From Pseudomonadota bacterium (lineage in GTDB: Bacteria > Pseudomonadota > Gammaproteobacteria > Burkholderiales > Rhodocyclaceae), in contig JAPLQT010000093.1 in assembly GCA_026399515.1 (NCBI GenBank), positions 1 through 56,121 of the forward strand: 56,121 bases of DNA, read 5' to 3'. Numbering within the stretch: position 1 is the first letter of the stretch; the number at the start of each line of letters is the position of its first letter. The notes below the pieces were generated by a model that worked only from the letters and a program-made list of their open reading frames with translations, did not search any database and had not been told where the DNA came from. A program made the translations under genes and the position numbers. This document shows, one piece after another, positions 38,462-47,268 of this stretch.

Positions 38462-40708
38462 ATGACGCTCCGCCTGCGGCTACGCGCTTGGCTGGTGGCG
38501 GCGACAGCGGCGACGTTGTTGACCGCATGCGGTGGAGGAGGGCCGGGAAACAGCATGAGCGCTCCGGCGCCTGTGGAAACCGTGCCTGGTGGCGGATCGG
38601 GAGGAGGGACGAATACCACGCCCGGAGGTGGCTGGTCAGGCGGCGGAACAAGTGGTCCGTCACCAGTCGAAACAGCGCCTCCGCCCGGCATTTCCCTACT
38701 GGCCGGGTTCCTAAGTGGGGACCGTTACGTTGACGCGATAGGCACGGCGGCGCGGTTCAATCGACCTGGCGCGATGGTGGTCGATAGCCTGGGCAACATC
38801 TGGGTCGAGGACATCGATCCCGGCGTCGATGCTTCGTACGGCGACGGAAGGGAGACGGTGTTGCGGGCGATCGATGCAACGGGCGCCGTCAAGACGGTGG
38901 CGAGAAATAACAGGCCGACCGGATCGGCCAATGCGAACAGCTACGCCGGGTTGACCGCAGATGGCTATGGCAATGTCTACGAGTTGGTTGATCGTATGAC
39001 AGTATTCGAAATTGGCTCGAGGGCAGCATCCAGCGGCGTCAGCCAGGCGTTCAGCACTCTGAATCCGCCTGTGCCAGGCCCCGATTTGCCTGACAGTCGA
39101 TCTTGCGAGACTCGAAGCTTAGAGGCTCAATTTCACGAGAACAACCTGGCTGGGGTGGATCACCGTGGAGCCCTGTACTGCGCGCACCGCGAGCCACTAT
39201 GGGGGCTGTTCAAGTATGCCGCTGGGCAGCCTGCGGTGAGGGTGGCGCGTAGCCTGGGTCCTGGCTGGGTCGATGGTGATGCATCGATTGCGAGTTACGC
39301 CTCCATGTCATCTCTGGTGTTTGACCCTAACGGCAATGGATACTTCGTCGACAGGTATTCAGTTCCAGGGCATGGTTCAGGAACCTACATTGGGATACGA
39401 CGCATCACCCAGCAGGGCATCTTCTCCACCCAATTTTCGAACAGATCTCAACCGGGTTATGTCGACGGCGGTCCTGATGTTGCCCTCGTCAACACGCCAG
39501 CGGAGTTGCAGGTCGATGGCGCGAGCAACGTCTATTTCAGCGATACACCCCTGCTCGACAGGACCGGGACAACGCTCCTCTATATCCGCAAGCTCATTCC
39601 GTCCGGCGCCGTGGCGACGGTGGCGGGCTCTTTCCCCGTAGTATCAATTGGGAGCGGCGTTCCGAAGGTGAATTTCGTCGTCGATGCGCCCGGGAACATC
39701 TACCGTTTCGATCAATCGCAATTGACCAGGATTGCCCCGGACGGCAGCAAGAGCGCTTTCGCAGGCGTTGTCGACGAGACTGCCAGTCAGGATGGCATCG
39801 GCAGCCAGGCGCGCTTCACGCATCCGCTCGGCGTTGCCGCCGATGCCGTAGGCAATGTCTATGTCGCCGATTGCGGCGCCCACACGGTGCGCAAGATCGA
39901 CGCTAAGGGCAACACCACAACATTGGCCGGAAAGCCTGGTGAATCGGGTAACGAGGATGGGATCGGCGCGGCGGCGCGATTCAAGTGTCCGCGCGCCATC
40001 GTTGCCGATGCCTTCGGTAATCTCTACGTCACGCATGACTGGGGGATGACATGGAACGGCTCTCTGCGCAAGATCGACGCCAAGACCGGCGCTGTCACGA
40101 CGATAGCGGCAACTAGGGCTTTAACGGCTTCGGGATTGGCGGTTGACGCCGCCGGGAGAGTTTATACGAACGATCTCGTGAACAATGCTTTGCGCGTCTA
40201 CGATCCGCACACCGACACATTCCCCTTCATTGCGCCGCGCGGTTTCGTGTATTCAGTATTGAATGCCACGAGCGCTCGCGGCGAATTCGCGGGTATGACG
40301 GTGGACGAGAAAGGCAACATCTATCTGATCGATCCTCAGGACGGGAAACTCCGCAAGGTTGATTCGCGCGGCACCGTCTCAGACCTGTATGGTGCACCTG
40401 GGGGGGGCAACGTCTCAAACCTACCGGGAGCAGGCGGGGCGATGTCGTTCCCTGCCACCGCCGGCCTCGCCATCGACTCCGCAGGCAATCTCTATGTTGC
40501 CGATAGTTGGCGGCATGTCATCCGCAAGATTGCGCCCGACGGCACGATGATCACCGTGGCCGGCGTGCCGAGCTCCTATTACGCCAAGCCCGGCGCGCTG
40601 CCCGGGTTCCTGGGAAGCCCTGTCGGAATTGCGTTGAGACCCGGCGTCAGCGGCACGCAACTGTTCGTCAGCGACGAGAACTCCGTGCTCTCGATCGTCT
40701 TGCCTTAG
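38462..40708 (+). CDS. NHL-repeat lipoprotein
   Basis: A 748-residue protein with a lipoprotein signal (LLTAC, Cys23), a low-complexity Gly/Pro/Thr linker to about residue 75, and then repeated NHL/beta-propeller motifs, for example GVAADAVGNVYVADCGAHTV followed by RKIDAKGNTTTLAGKPGE, and GLAIDSAGNLYVADSWRHVI near the C-terminus. Two fused propellers would fit the length. NHL propellers bind proteins or ligands; with a lipid anchor it is likely at the outer membrane. It shows no enzyme motif. No operon partner is seen. Confidence 0.85.
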   Translation: MTLRLRLRAWLVAATAATLLTACGGGGPGNSMSAPAPVETVPGGGSGGGTNTTPGGGWSGGGTSGPSPVETAPPPGISLLAGFLSGDRYVDAIGTAARFNRPGAMVVDSLGNIWVEDIDPGVDASYGDGRETVLRAIDATGAVKTVARNNRPTGSANANSYAGLTADGYGNVYELVDRMTVFEIGSRAASSGVSQAFSTLNPPVPGPDLPDSRSCETRSLEAQFHENNLAGVDHRGALYCAHREPLWGLFKYAAGQPAVRVARSLGPGWVDGDASIASYASMSSLVFDPNGNGYFVDRYSVPGHGSGTYIGIRRITQQGIFSTQFSNRSQPGYVDGGPDVALVNTPAELQVDGASNVYFSDTPLLDRTGTTLLYIRKLIPSGAVATVAGSFPVVSIGSGVPKVNFVVDAPGNIYRFDQSQLTRIAPDGSKSAFAGVVDETASQDGIGSQARFTHPLGVAADAVGNVYVADCGAHTVRKIDAKGNTTTLAGKPGESGNEDGIGAAARFKCPRAIVADAFGNLYVTHDWGMTWNGSLRKIDAKTGAVTTIAATRALTASGLAVDAAGRVYTNDLVNNALRVYDPHTDTFPFIAPRGFVYSVLNATSARGEFAGMTVDEKGNIYLIDPQDGKLRKVDSRGTVSDLYGAPGGGNVSNLPGAGGAMSFPATAGLAIDSAGNLYVADSWRHVIRKIAPDGTMITVAGVPSSYYAKPGALPGFLGSPVGIALRPGVSGTQLFVSDENSVLSIVLP

Positions 40709-40811
40709 CCGCTGAATTTCAGGACGCGGCTTTGGCCGACTATCGCCGACGCGGCGAAGATCAATCAGGCTGAGGCGATAGCGATCCGAACGGGGTGTTC
40801 GGCGGGGTCGA

Positions 40812-41052
40812 TCAGCTCATGCAGAAAGCGTTAACTTTGTTGCCGTCGAGGTCGCGGAAATAGCCGGCATAGAAACCACTATCGCCGCGTGGTCCTGCGG
40901 CGCCTTCGTCCTTGCCGCCCAGAGCCATGGCTTTCGCGTGCAGGGCGTTGACCTTGGCGGGGCTATCGACGACCAGTGCCACCATCACCCCGTTCCCCAC
41001 ACTTGACCGCGCGTTCGAGGTCGTTGGTTCCTAGGGTTACATATCCAATCAT
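40812..41052 (-). pseudogene. VOC (glyoxalase) family protein, internal deletion
   Basis: The start (ATG 41052, preceded by GAGGAGAG) encodes MIGYVTLGTNDLERAVK, a normal VOC N-terminus. It then joins at about 41002 to a C-terminal part, GNGVMVALVVDSPAKVNALH ... GYFRDLDGNKVNAFC, in a different frame. About half of a ~125-residue protein is missing in the middle, and the join is one base out of frame, so no functional product is expected. The ends are well preserved, suggesting a recent deletion. Confidence 0.85.
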
Positions 41053-41314
41053 GGGTCTCTCCTCGTTTGGTTTTCGGTGTGGGGAACTACGCTGAACATG
41101 ATATCCCATTCGGCGGAACCGTCACCGGCCTGCATTCAATCGATGCGCGCTCGTCAAAGCACCAACGGTGTGGATCTTTCTCACGAAATCCGTCTTTGAT
41201 ATACGTGATTCGTGCCGCATTTCCTGTAGTCCGTCGCAACTGCCTCGTAGTGTGGATTGCTGTCTCCTATATTTCGATCAACGGCGGATTCGCGCCGGTT
41301 GATAGGAGAAGAAA

Positions 41315-41506
41315 ATGAACTCATTTCCGGCAATCAATAAGCTTACGAAATCCCTGGCCGGTGTCTTGGCCATGTTGGCAACGGTTGTGGTGCTGGGCGC
41401 TCCGTTGACGCTCGCGGAGTATTATGCCCACACCGGCTCAATTGAATACATTGCTGCAAACACCTTGGCCGGCCAGGCGGTTTCAGCCCTCCCGCGGAAT
41501 TCCTGA
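41315..41506 (+). CDS. small exported peptide of unknown function
   Basis: A 63-residue reading frame with an AGGAG site six bases ahead of its ATG. It has a clear hydrophobic signal (residues 12-33, ending LTLAEYY), leaving a mature part of about 30 residues with no cysteine. I do not recognise the family. It stands alone between a VOC pseudogene and a DUF4389/LytS/LytTR run on the same strand. The ribosome site and signal argue that it is real, but codon statistics over so few codons prove little. Confidence 0.5.
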   Translation: MNSFPAINKLTKSLAGVLAMLATVVVLGAPLTLAEYYAHTGSIEYIAANTLAGQAVSALPRNS

Positions 41507-41611
41507 GAGATCGCGTCGGCCCGAACAACTTGGCACGGCGAACTCCAGAGGCAATACGGTGGCGGGAATCTGCCTGGACCTATCATAGTTTCACCAGATT
41601 GGAGAATATTC

Positions 41612-41884
41612 ATGGATCAGCTTCCAGTTGAAACGACCGCCAGACGCAGTTTGTTCACCCGCATACTATTGATGATCCTGATGGCGATTGCCTATTCGTT
41701 ATCGGGCACGGTCTTGTTTATCGTCGCGGTGATCCAAATTGCTTTTACATTATTCACTGACATGCCTAACTCGCACCTAATCCCCTTCAGCCGCAGTCTG
41801 GGCCTGTACTTTCAACAGATTGTGAGTTTCCAGACGTTTGTCACCGAGGAACTGCCATTTCCTTTCAACGATTGGCCTTCCTGA
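41612..41884 (+). CDS. DUF4389 domain-containing membrane protein
   Basis: A 90-residue protein with one long hydrophobic segment (about residues 16-50) and the DUF4389 tail pattern: FTDMPNSHLIPFSRSLGLYFQQIVSFQTFVTEELPFPFNDWP in outline, with FxRSL and PFPFxDWP. Function unknown for the family. A TTGGAG site is ahead of the ATG. It is 87 bases upstream of the LytS-like kinase on the same strand. Confidence 0.85.
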   Translation: MDQLPVETTARRSLFTRILLMILMAIAYSLSGTVLFIVAVIQIAFTLFTDMPNSHLIPFSRSLGLYFQQIVSFQTFVTEELPFPFNDWPS

Positions 41885-41971
41885 TCGAGCAGCCGGTGTC
41901 CGGGTTTGGCGCTTAGGCCGTCGGCACCATCCCACCAAAGATGTAAATCAAGCATTCGATTCGGATTGAAT

Positions 41972-44038
41972 ATGTTCAAAGCCTTCGGAAATTTTTTGCA
42001 CCGTACGCCTTGGTGGGCTTTGATCCTGCTTGGCTTCTCCATGCTCATTCTTCTCGGTTTGTTCGTCACGCCCTTTCATGTGATCAATCTGCAACGAAGC
42101 GGCAATACGCCGGAGCAGAATCGGGCCATCAAGCGTGAAATCGATGTGAACTTCGGCCAGAGCGCACTGGGTATCGCCGAAGAAGTCGTGAAGGCGCTGC
42201 AACGCAGCAGTAAAGACCCTGCTCGCGTCGCTGAACTCGACCGAGCCATCCAGGAAATCGACCGGGCGCGCCGGGAAATCCAGGCCGACCTCGGCACTGG
42301 CGAATCGTCACGGTCGGATGCAGGTGAAGCCCGTCGCGCGGCCAGGGAAGCCGCGCTCGAAGCCGCGCAAGATAGCTACGAAGCCGCTGTCGAAGCGCGT
42401 GAGGCGATCGAGGAATCTCAACAGGAAATTCGACGCACGCTACAGGAAGGAAAGATTCCCGTCTCGGAATGGCCGAAGTCGCTGGATAAAGAACTCCAGG
42501 CGGCAAAGAAGGTGGAAGAAAAAGCCAAGCTCAGGGTCGAGAAAACCAGGGCCAAGCTGAAGGATCGCCGGGTCTCGATTGCGATCGCTACGGATACCGA
42601 GCAGCCAGTAGTCGATATCAAGACGGACGAATTGCCGTTGCCGCCCGAATCGGCAACGCCTCCGGAACCACCCGGCAACACGCTGGAAATCGCACCGCCT
42701 GCAATACCTCTTCCGCCGCCGCTGCCAAACGAACTGAAGCAGGACATCCGCTCCAAGGTCTCCAGCGACCTGTATCGCATCGGCGTGGGTTCCATCGTCA
42801 TCCTGCTGTTCATACCACTGTTCATGATCGCCCTGATCGCCAAATACTTCATCGGCCGGGCGCGACGGATGCAGGAGTTAGCGGAACTGAAAAAGAAGGA
42901 AGCCGAATTCCACAGCTTCAGCCGCCAGATCACCGAAGCCAAATTGCAGGCGCTACAGGCGCAGGTTGAACCCCACTTTCTGTACAACACGCTGGCAAAC
43001 GTACAGGCCCTGACCGAGGTCGATCCAGCCGCGGCCAACACCATGGTCGGCAATTTAATCCAGTATTTGCGCGCCTCGCTGCCCAAGATGCGTGAGACCG
43101 GCTCTACAGTCGAGCAGGAAGTCGAGAGGGTTGAAGCGTTTCTCAATATCCTCAAGATGCGCATGGGCGAACGCCTGGAATTCGCCATCGATGTCGCCGA
43201 AGACGCCAAATCGCTGTCGTTCCCGCCGCTGATATTGCCGACGCTGGTCGAAAACGCCATCAAACACGGGCTGGAACCACTGCGTGAAGGTGGTCGAATC
43301 GACATCGTTGCGAAAGTCGAAGACGGCCAATTGGTGGTGAGCGTCAGAGACAATGGCCGAGGTTTAAGCACAGGCACCGATACCGTGGGCGGCGGGGTTG
43401 GCCTGTCGAATATCCGCGAAAGACTTGCGGCGCTGTTCGGCGGATCAGCCACCATGACCCTGATGGAGCATCAACCCCGAGGGGTGGTGGCAAGGATAGC
43501 CGTGCCGATTTCGAAGCCAGTGACCGCTGCCCTCGACGCGAACGGGAATGCTTCACCGAGCGGCCCACTCGATACGGGGAAGAATGAAGCGATCGCTAAC
43601 GGAGTCGCCGCGAAGGCCTGGTCCAAGGTGAAGAAGACCCATAGCGTGTGGGGCAACATCATTTCGTTTACTTTCATCGCGCTGATGGTTTTGCTGGCGG
43701 TCGTGTTCGGCGTTGCCCTGGCGGCGATGCTGGCTGGAGCCATGCCCGTTATGATTGGTGGTATGCAGTTGGAGGGTATGGAGGGACTGGCTCTTGGGTC
43801 GTTGGGCCTCCTGGTCGGCTTCACGGTAGTTACCTTGGCCATCATTGTGGTTGTTGCGGTGATCTACGGTCTGGGTGTGTTGTTTGCAGGATTGCTGATT
43901 TTTATTCCTGTCGTTATATTGATCGCCATTTTCCCGGCCTTGGCACCGGGAGTTCTGGTGGGATTGCTGATTTATTGGTTTGTTCGCAAGAAAAGGAAGC
44001 ATGACGCTCCATCCGGAAACGATCAGCGTCCGCATTGA
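41972..44038 (+). CDS. LytS-like sensor histidine kinase with C-terminal membrane domain
   Basis: A 688-residue kinase: membrane segment at about 14-34, a long periplasmic helical, Ala/Glu/Arg-rich region (about 45-200) and a Pro-rich stretch, second membrane segment at about 268-292, His_kinase domain with the phospho-acceptor in VEPHFLYNTLANVQAL near 332-347, and HATPase (LVENAIKHGLEP near 425, NGRGLS, GVGLSNIRERL). Unusually, after the HATPase there is an Ala/Gly-rich linker and about four further hydrophobic segments (about 552-670) ending in a basic tail. Start ATG 41972 fits; the longer frame lacks a site. The LytTR regulator follows 31 bases later. Confidence 0.88.
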   Translation: MFKAFGNFLHRTPWWALILLGFSMLILLGLFVTPFHVINLQRSGNTPEQNRAIKREIDVNFGQSALGIAEEVVKALQRSSKDPARVAELDRAIQEIDRARREIQADLGTGESSRSDAGEARRAAREAALEAAQDSYEAAVEAREAIEESQQEIRRTLQEGKIPVSEWPKSLDKELQAAKKVEEKAKLRVEKTRAKLKDRRVSIAIATDTEQPVVDIKTDELPLPPESATPPEPPGNTLEIAPPAIPLPPPLPNELKQDIRSKVSSDLYRIGVGSIVILLFIPLFMIALIAKYFIGRARRMQELAELKKKEAEFHSFSRQITEAKLQALQAQVEPHFLYNTLANVQALTEVDPAAANTMVGNLIQYLRASLPKMRETGSTVEQEVERVEAFLNILKMRMGERLEFAIDVAEDAKSLSFPPLILPTLVENAIKHGLEPLREGGRIDIVAKVEDGQLVVSVRDNGRGLSTGTDTVGGGVGLSNIRERLAALFGGSATMTLMEHQPRGVVARIAVPISKPVTAALDANGNASPSGPLDTGKNEAIANGVAAKAWSKVKKTHSVWGNIISFTFIALMVLLAVVFGVALAAMLAGAMPVMIGGMQLEGMEGLALGSLGLLVGFTVVTLAIIVVVAVIYGLGVLFAGLLIFIPVVILIAIFPALAPGVLVGLLIYWFVRKKRKHDAPSGNDQRPH

Positions 44039-44069
44039 TTGACCAGCCGATGACAACGGAGATACCTCT

Positions 44070-44846
44070 ATGGTCTTGACGGCCATCATTGCTGAAGACG
44101 AGCCGATACTCAGGGCCCAACTCAAGACCAAGCTGGGCAAGCTGTGGCCGGAGTTGCAGATCCTGGCGGACGTAGGCGACGGCGAGGCCGCCCTACAGGC
44201 GATCAGCACGCATCAACCGTCCCTGGCGTTTCTGGATATTCAGATGCCCGAAATGACGGGCGTCGAGGTCGCCAGGCGTTTGGCGGGCAACAAGGACATG
44301 CGTTGCCATGTGGTCTTCGTCACCGCCTTCGATCAATATGCCGTGGAAGCCTTTGAAACCGGCGCGATCGACTATGTGCTGAAACCGTATAGCGACGAGC
44401 GTCTCGCCGCAACCATAGCGCGCCTGAGGGCCCGATTGGATGTCCAGTCACCTTCCGGACCTGGGCAGGATCTGACGGCGCTGCTCGAACGTCTCGCCGC
44501 GAAGCTCACTCCACAGTCAGACCGGCTGAAGTGGATCAAGGCCAACATAGGCGCAAACCTGAGTTTGATCCCGATCGACGACGTCCTGTTTTTTCAAGCC
44601 GATGAAAAGTACACGTTGGTAGCCACCAGGGAAAAGGATGCCTTGATTCGGACCCCGATCAAGGAGTTGCTGGTCGGACTCGATCCCGAGAAGTTCTGGC
44701 AAATTCATCGTTCGACCGTCGTTAACGCCACCTCGATCGAATCCGTTTCCCGCGACATTCACGGACAGGCCACGGTCAAGATCCGCGGACGCAAGGAAAA
44801 CCTTAGCGTCAGCCGTCCCTTTTCCCATCTATTCAAGCAAATGTAG
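44070..44846 (+). CDS. LytTR family response regulator
   Basis: A 258-residue regulator with a receiver domain (residues 1-120; phospho-acceptor Asp in LAFLDIQMPEMTG near 56, switch Lys in YVLKPY) and a C-terminal LytTR DNA-binding domain (about 150-256; VLFFQADEKYTLVAT, FWQIHRSTVVN). It should be phosphorylated by the LytS-like kinase just upstream. Its DNA target is unknown; LytTR proteins often bind direct repeats ahead of membrane or secreted protein genes. Confidence 0.93.
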   Translation: MVLTAIIAEDEPILRAQLKTKLGKLWPELQILADVGDGEAALQAISTHQPSLAFLDIQMPEMTGVEVARRLAGNKDMRCHVVFVTAFDQYAVEAFETGAIDYVLKPYSDERLAATIARLRARLDVQSPSGPGQDLTALLERLAAKLTPQSDRLKWIKANIGANLSLIPIDDVLFFQADEKYTLVATREKDALIRTPIKELLVGLDPEKFWQIHRSTVVNATSIESVSRDIHGQATVKIRGRKENLSVSRPFSHLFKQM

Positions 44847-44891
44847 GGGTATTTCCGGACTCGTAGGTTTGGAGTGGCGAAATTCGAAATA

Positions 44892-44944
44892 TAAGTTGAC
44901 CAATTAAGTCGGATTTATTATAGTTGACTGTATTAGTCAGGTAA
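44892..44944 (+). promoter_or_regulatory. SUF operon promoter with two IscR-like type 1 boxes
   Basis: A sigma-70 promoter is visible: TTGACC at 44896-44901, 17-base spacer, TATAGT at 44919-44924. Overlapping it are two matches to the E. coli IscR type 1 consensus. The downstream one (44920-44944, ATAGTTGACT...TAGTCAGG) mismatches only at the last position; the upstream one (44892-44916, GTTGACC...AAGTCGG) is weaker, with five or so mismatches. This placement would allow repression by [2Fe-2S] IscR. iscR is not in the window. Confidence 0.8.
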
Positions 44945-45031
44945 GTTGAGTGGTGCCTGTCCAATAAGCTATATTAGGAGTAGCTAATAGCTGGTCCTCT
45001 GTTCGTGGTACATGACAATGGCGATTTTGAA

Positions 45032-46468
45032 ATGAGTGCGGTACTGCAAAACCTGGTTAACCAACCCTACAAGCACGGTTTCGTCACCGACATCGAGTCC
45101 GATGTGGCGCCGCGGGGGCTCAGCGAAGAGACTATCCTGATGATCTCCGCCAAGAAGCAGGAGCCCGAATGGCTGCTCGACTTCAGGCTCAAGGCATACC
45201 GACAATGGCTCACCATGGTCGAACCGGCTTGGCCGAACGTCAAGTATCCACCGATAGATTTCCAGGAGATCAGCTATTACGCGGCCCCCAAGCCAAAGAA
45301 GAAGTTGAGCAGCATGGACGAGGTCGATCCGGAGTTGTTGCGCACCTTCGAGAAGCTCGGCGTGCCGATGCACGAGCGTGCCGCCCTGGCCGGCGTGGCG
45401 GTCGATGTAATTTTCGACAGCGTTTCGGTGACGACCACCTATAAACACAAGTTGGCCGAAGTCGGCATCATTTTCGGTTCGATCTCGGAAGCGGTGCATG
45501 AACATCCCGAGCTGGTAAAGAAGTACCTCGGCAGCGTCGTGCCGGTCGGCGACAATTTTTATGCGGCACTCAATTCGGCCGTGTTTACCGACGGTTCCTT
45601 CTGCTTCATCCCCAAGGGCGTCAAATGTCCGATGGACTTGTCCACCTATTTCCGCATCAACACGGAAGGCTCGGGGCAATTCGAACGCACCTTGATCATC
45701 GCCGAAGAAGGGGCGTCGGTCTCTTATCTGGAGGGCTGCACGGCGCCCCGATTCGACACCAACCAACTGCATGCCGCGGTGGTAGAGCTGATTGCGCTGG
45801 ACAACGCCGATATCAAGTACTCGACGGTGCAGAACTGGTATGCGGGTGACGAATCCGGCGTCGGCGGCATCTACAATTTCGTCACCAAGCGCGGCTTGTG
45901 CCGGGGCGTCAACTCGCGCATTTCCTGGACTCAGGTCGAAACCGGCTCGGCGATCACCTGGAAGTATCCGTCCTGTGTGCTGCTGGGGGACAACTCGGTC
46001 GGCGAGTTCTATTCGGTTGCCGTCACCAACCATCATCAGCAGGCCGATACCGGCACCAAGATGATTCATATCGGCAGGAACACCCGCAGCACCATCGTCA
46101 GCAAAGGCATCTCCGCGGGTCTATCGAACAACAGCTATCGCGGGCTGGTGAAGGTCGCGCCGAGTGCGGAGGGAGCGCGCAATTATTCGCAATGCGATTC
46201 GATGCTGATCGGCGACCGGTGCAGCGCCAATACCTTCCCTTACATCCAGGTGCGCAACAACCGCGCCAAGGTCGAGCACGAGGCGTCGACCTCGAAGATC
46301 GGCGAGGACCAGTTGTTCCTTTTCGCTCAGCGCGGCATTGGCGCTGAGGAGGCGGTATCGATGATCATCAACGGATTCTGCAAGGACGTATTTCAACAAT
46401 TGCCGATGGAGTTCGCCGTCGAGGCGACCAAGCTGCTCGGATTCAAACTCGAAGGGAGTGTCGGATGA
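45032..46468 (+). CDS. sufB: Fe-S cluster assembly protein SufB
   Basis: A 478-residue scaffold subunit of the SufBCD complex, which builds Fe-S clusters. Family landmarks include [12 protein letters not shown] at the N-terminus, SYLEGCTAP with a conserved Cys, and [20 protein letters not shown]. The beta-helix core and the C-terminal [15 protein letters not shown] are complete. ATG 45032 gives the normal N-terminus. It is the first gene after the IscR-like promoter and overlaps sufC by four bases. Confidence 0.96.
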   Translation: MSAVLQNLVNQPYKHGFVTDIESDVAPRGLSEETILMISAKKQEPEWLLDFRLKAYRQWLTMVEPAWPNVKYPPIDFQEISYYAAPKPKKKLSSMDEVDPELLRTFEKLGVPMHERAALAGVAVDVIFDSVSVTTTYKHKLAEVGIIFGSISEAVHEHPELVKKYLGSVVPVGDNFYAALNSAVFTDGSFCFIPKGVKCPMDLSTYFRINTEGSGQFERTLIIAEEGASVSYLEGCTAPRFDTNQLHAAVVELIALDNADIKYSTVQNWYAGDESGVGGIYNFVTKRGLCRGVNSRISWTQVETGSAITWKYPSCVLLGDNSVGEFYSVAVTNHHQQADTGTKMIHIGRNTRSTIVSKGISAGLSNNSYRGLVKVAPSAEGARNYSQCDSMLIGDRCSANTFPYIQVRNNRAKVEHEASTSKIGEDQLFLFAQRGIGAEEAVSMIINGFCKDVFQQLPMEFAVEATKLLGFKLEGSVG

Positions 46469-47268
46469 TTTATCAGGACAGCCGGACGCTGCTGGAAGTG
46501 CGCGGCTTGCGTGCCACCGTAAGCGGCATCGAAATCCTGAAAGGGCTGGACTTCACGGTGAACAGCGGCGAAGTGCATGCGATCATGGGGCCGAACGGTT
46601 CGGGCAAGAGCACCTTTGCCAAGGTGCTGGCCGGTCACCCGGCCTATACCGTGACGGGCGGCACGGTGAGCTTCATGGGACGCAACCTGTTCGATCTGGC
46701 GCCCGAAGAACGGGCGCGGGCTGGGGTGTTCCTGGCTTTTCAGTATCCGATCGAGATCCCCGGCGTCGCCAACAGCCAGTTTCTGCGCCTGGCCTACAAC
46801 ACCCTGCAGGCGCAGCGCGGCAAGGATGAACTCGACCCGCTCGAGTTCGACGACTTCGTGCGCGAAAAGATGAAGCTGCTCGAAATGAACCCGGATTTTC
46901 TCGACCGCAGCGTCAATGAAGGATTTTCCGGCGGCGAAAAGAAGCGCAACGAAATCTTGCAGATGGCGATACTCGAACCGAGGCTGGCGATTCTCGATGA
47001 GACAGATTCCGGCCTCGACATCGACGCTCTGCGGATCGTTTCCCAAGGTGTCAACCAGCTTGCCAACCCGGAGTCTGCGACGGTGCTGGTGACCCACTAC
47101 CAGCGGCTGCTCAACTATATCGTCCCTGATTTCGTGCATGTCATGGAGGCGGGCCGCATCATCAAGACCGGCGGCAAGGAGTTGGCGCTGGAGCTCGAGA
47201 CGCGCGGCTACGACTGGGTCGGCGCCGAGCACCTGGAACAAGAGGCGGCGGGGCGGGTGGCGGCATGA
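46465..47268 (+). CDS. sufC: Fe-S cluster assembly ATPase SufC
   Basis: A 267-residue ABC-type ATPase: Walker [10 protein letters not shown] near residue 44, the family-specific [13 protein letters not shown] near 92, signature [10 protein letters not shown] near 155, and Walker [13 protein letters not shown] near 174. It drives the SufB-SufD scaffold in the cytoplasm. Its stop overlaps sufD's start by four bases. The C-terminus is a little longer than the E. coli protein (248). Confidence 0.96.
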   Translation: MIYQDSRTLLEVRGLRATVSGIEILKGLDFTVNSGEVHAIMGPNGSGKSTFAKVLAGHPAYTVTGGTVSFMGRNLFDLAPEERARAGVFLAFQYPIEIPGVANSQFLRLAYNTLQAQRGKDELDPLEFDDFVREKMKLLEMNPDFLDRSVNEGFSGGEKKRNEILQMAILEPRLAILDETDSGLDIDALRIVSQGVNQLANPESATVLVTHYQRLLNYIVPDFVHVMEAGRIIKTGGKELALELETRGYDWVGAEHLEQEAAGRVAA

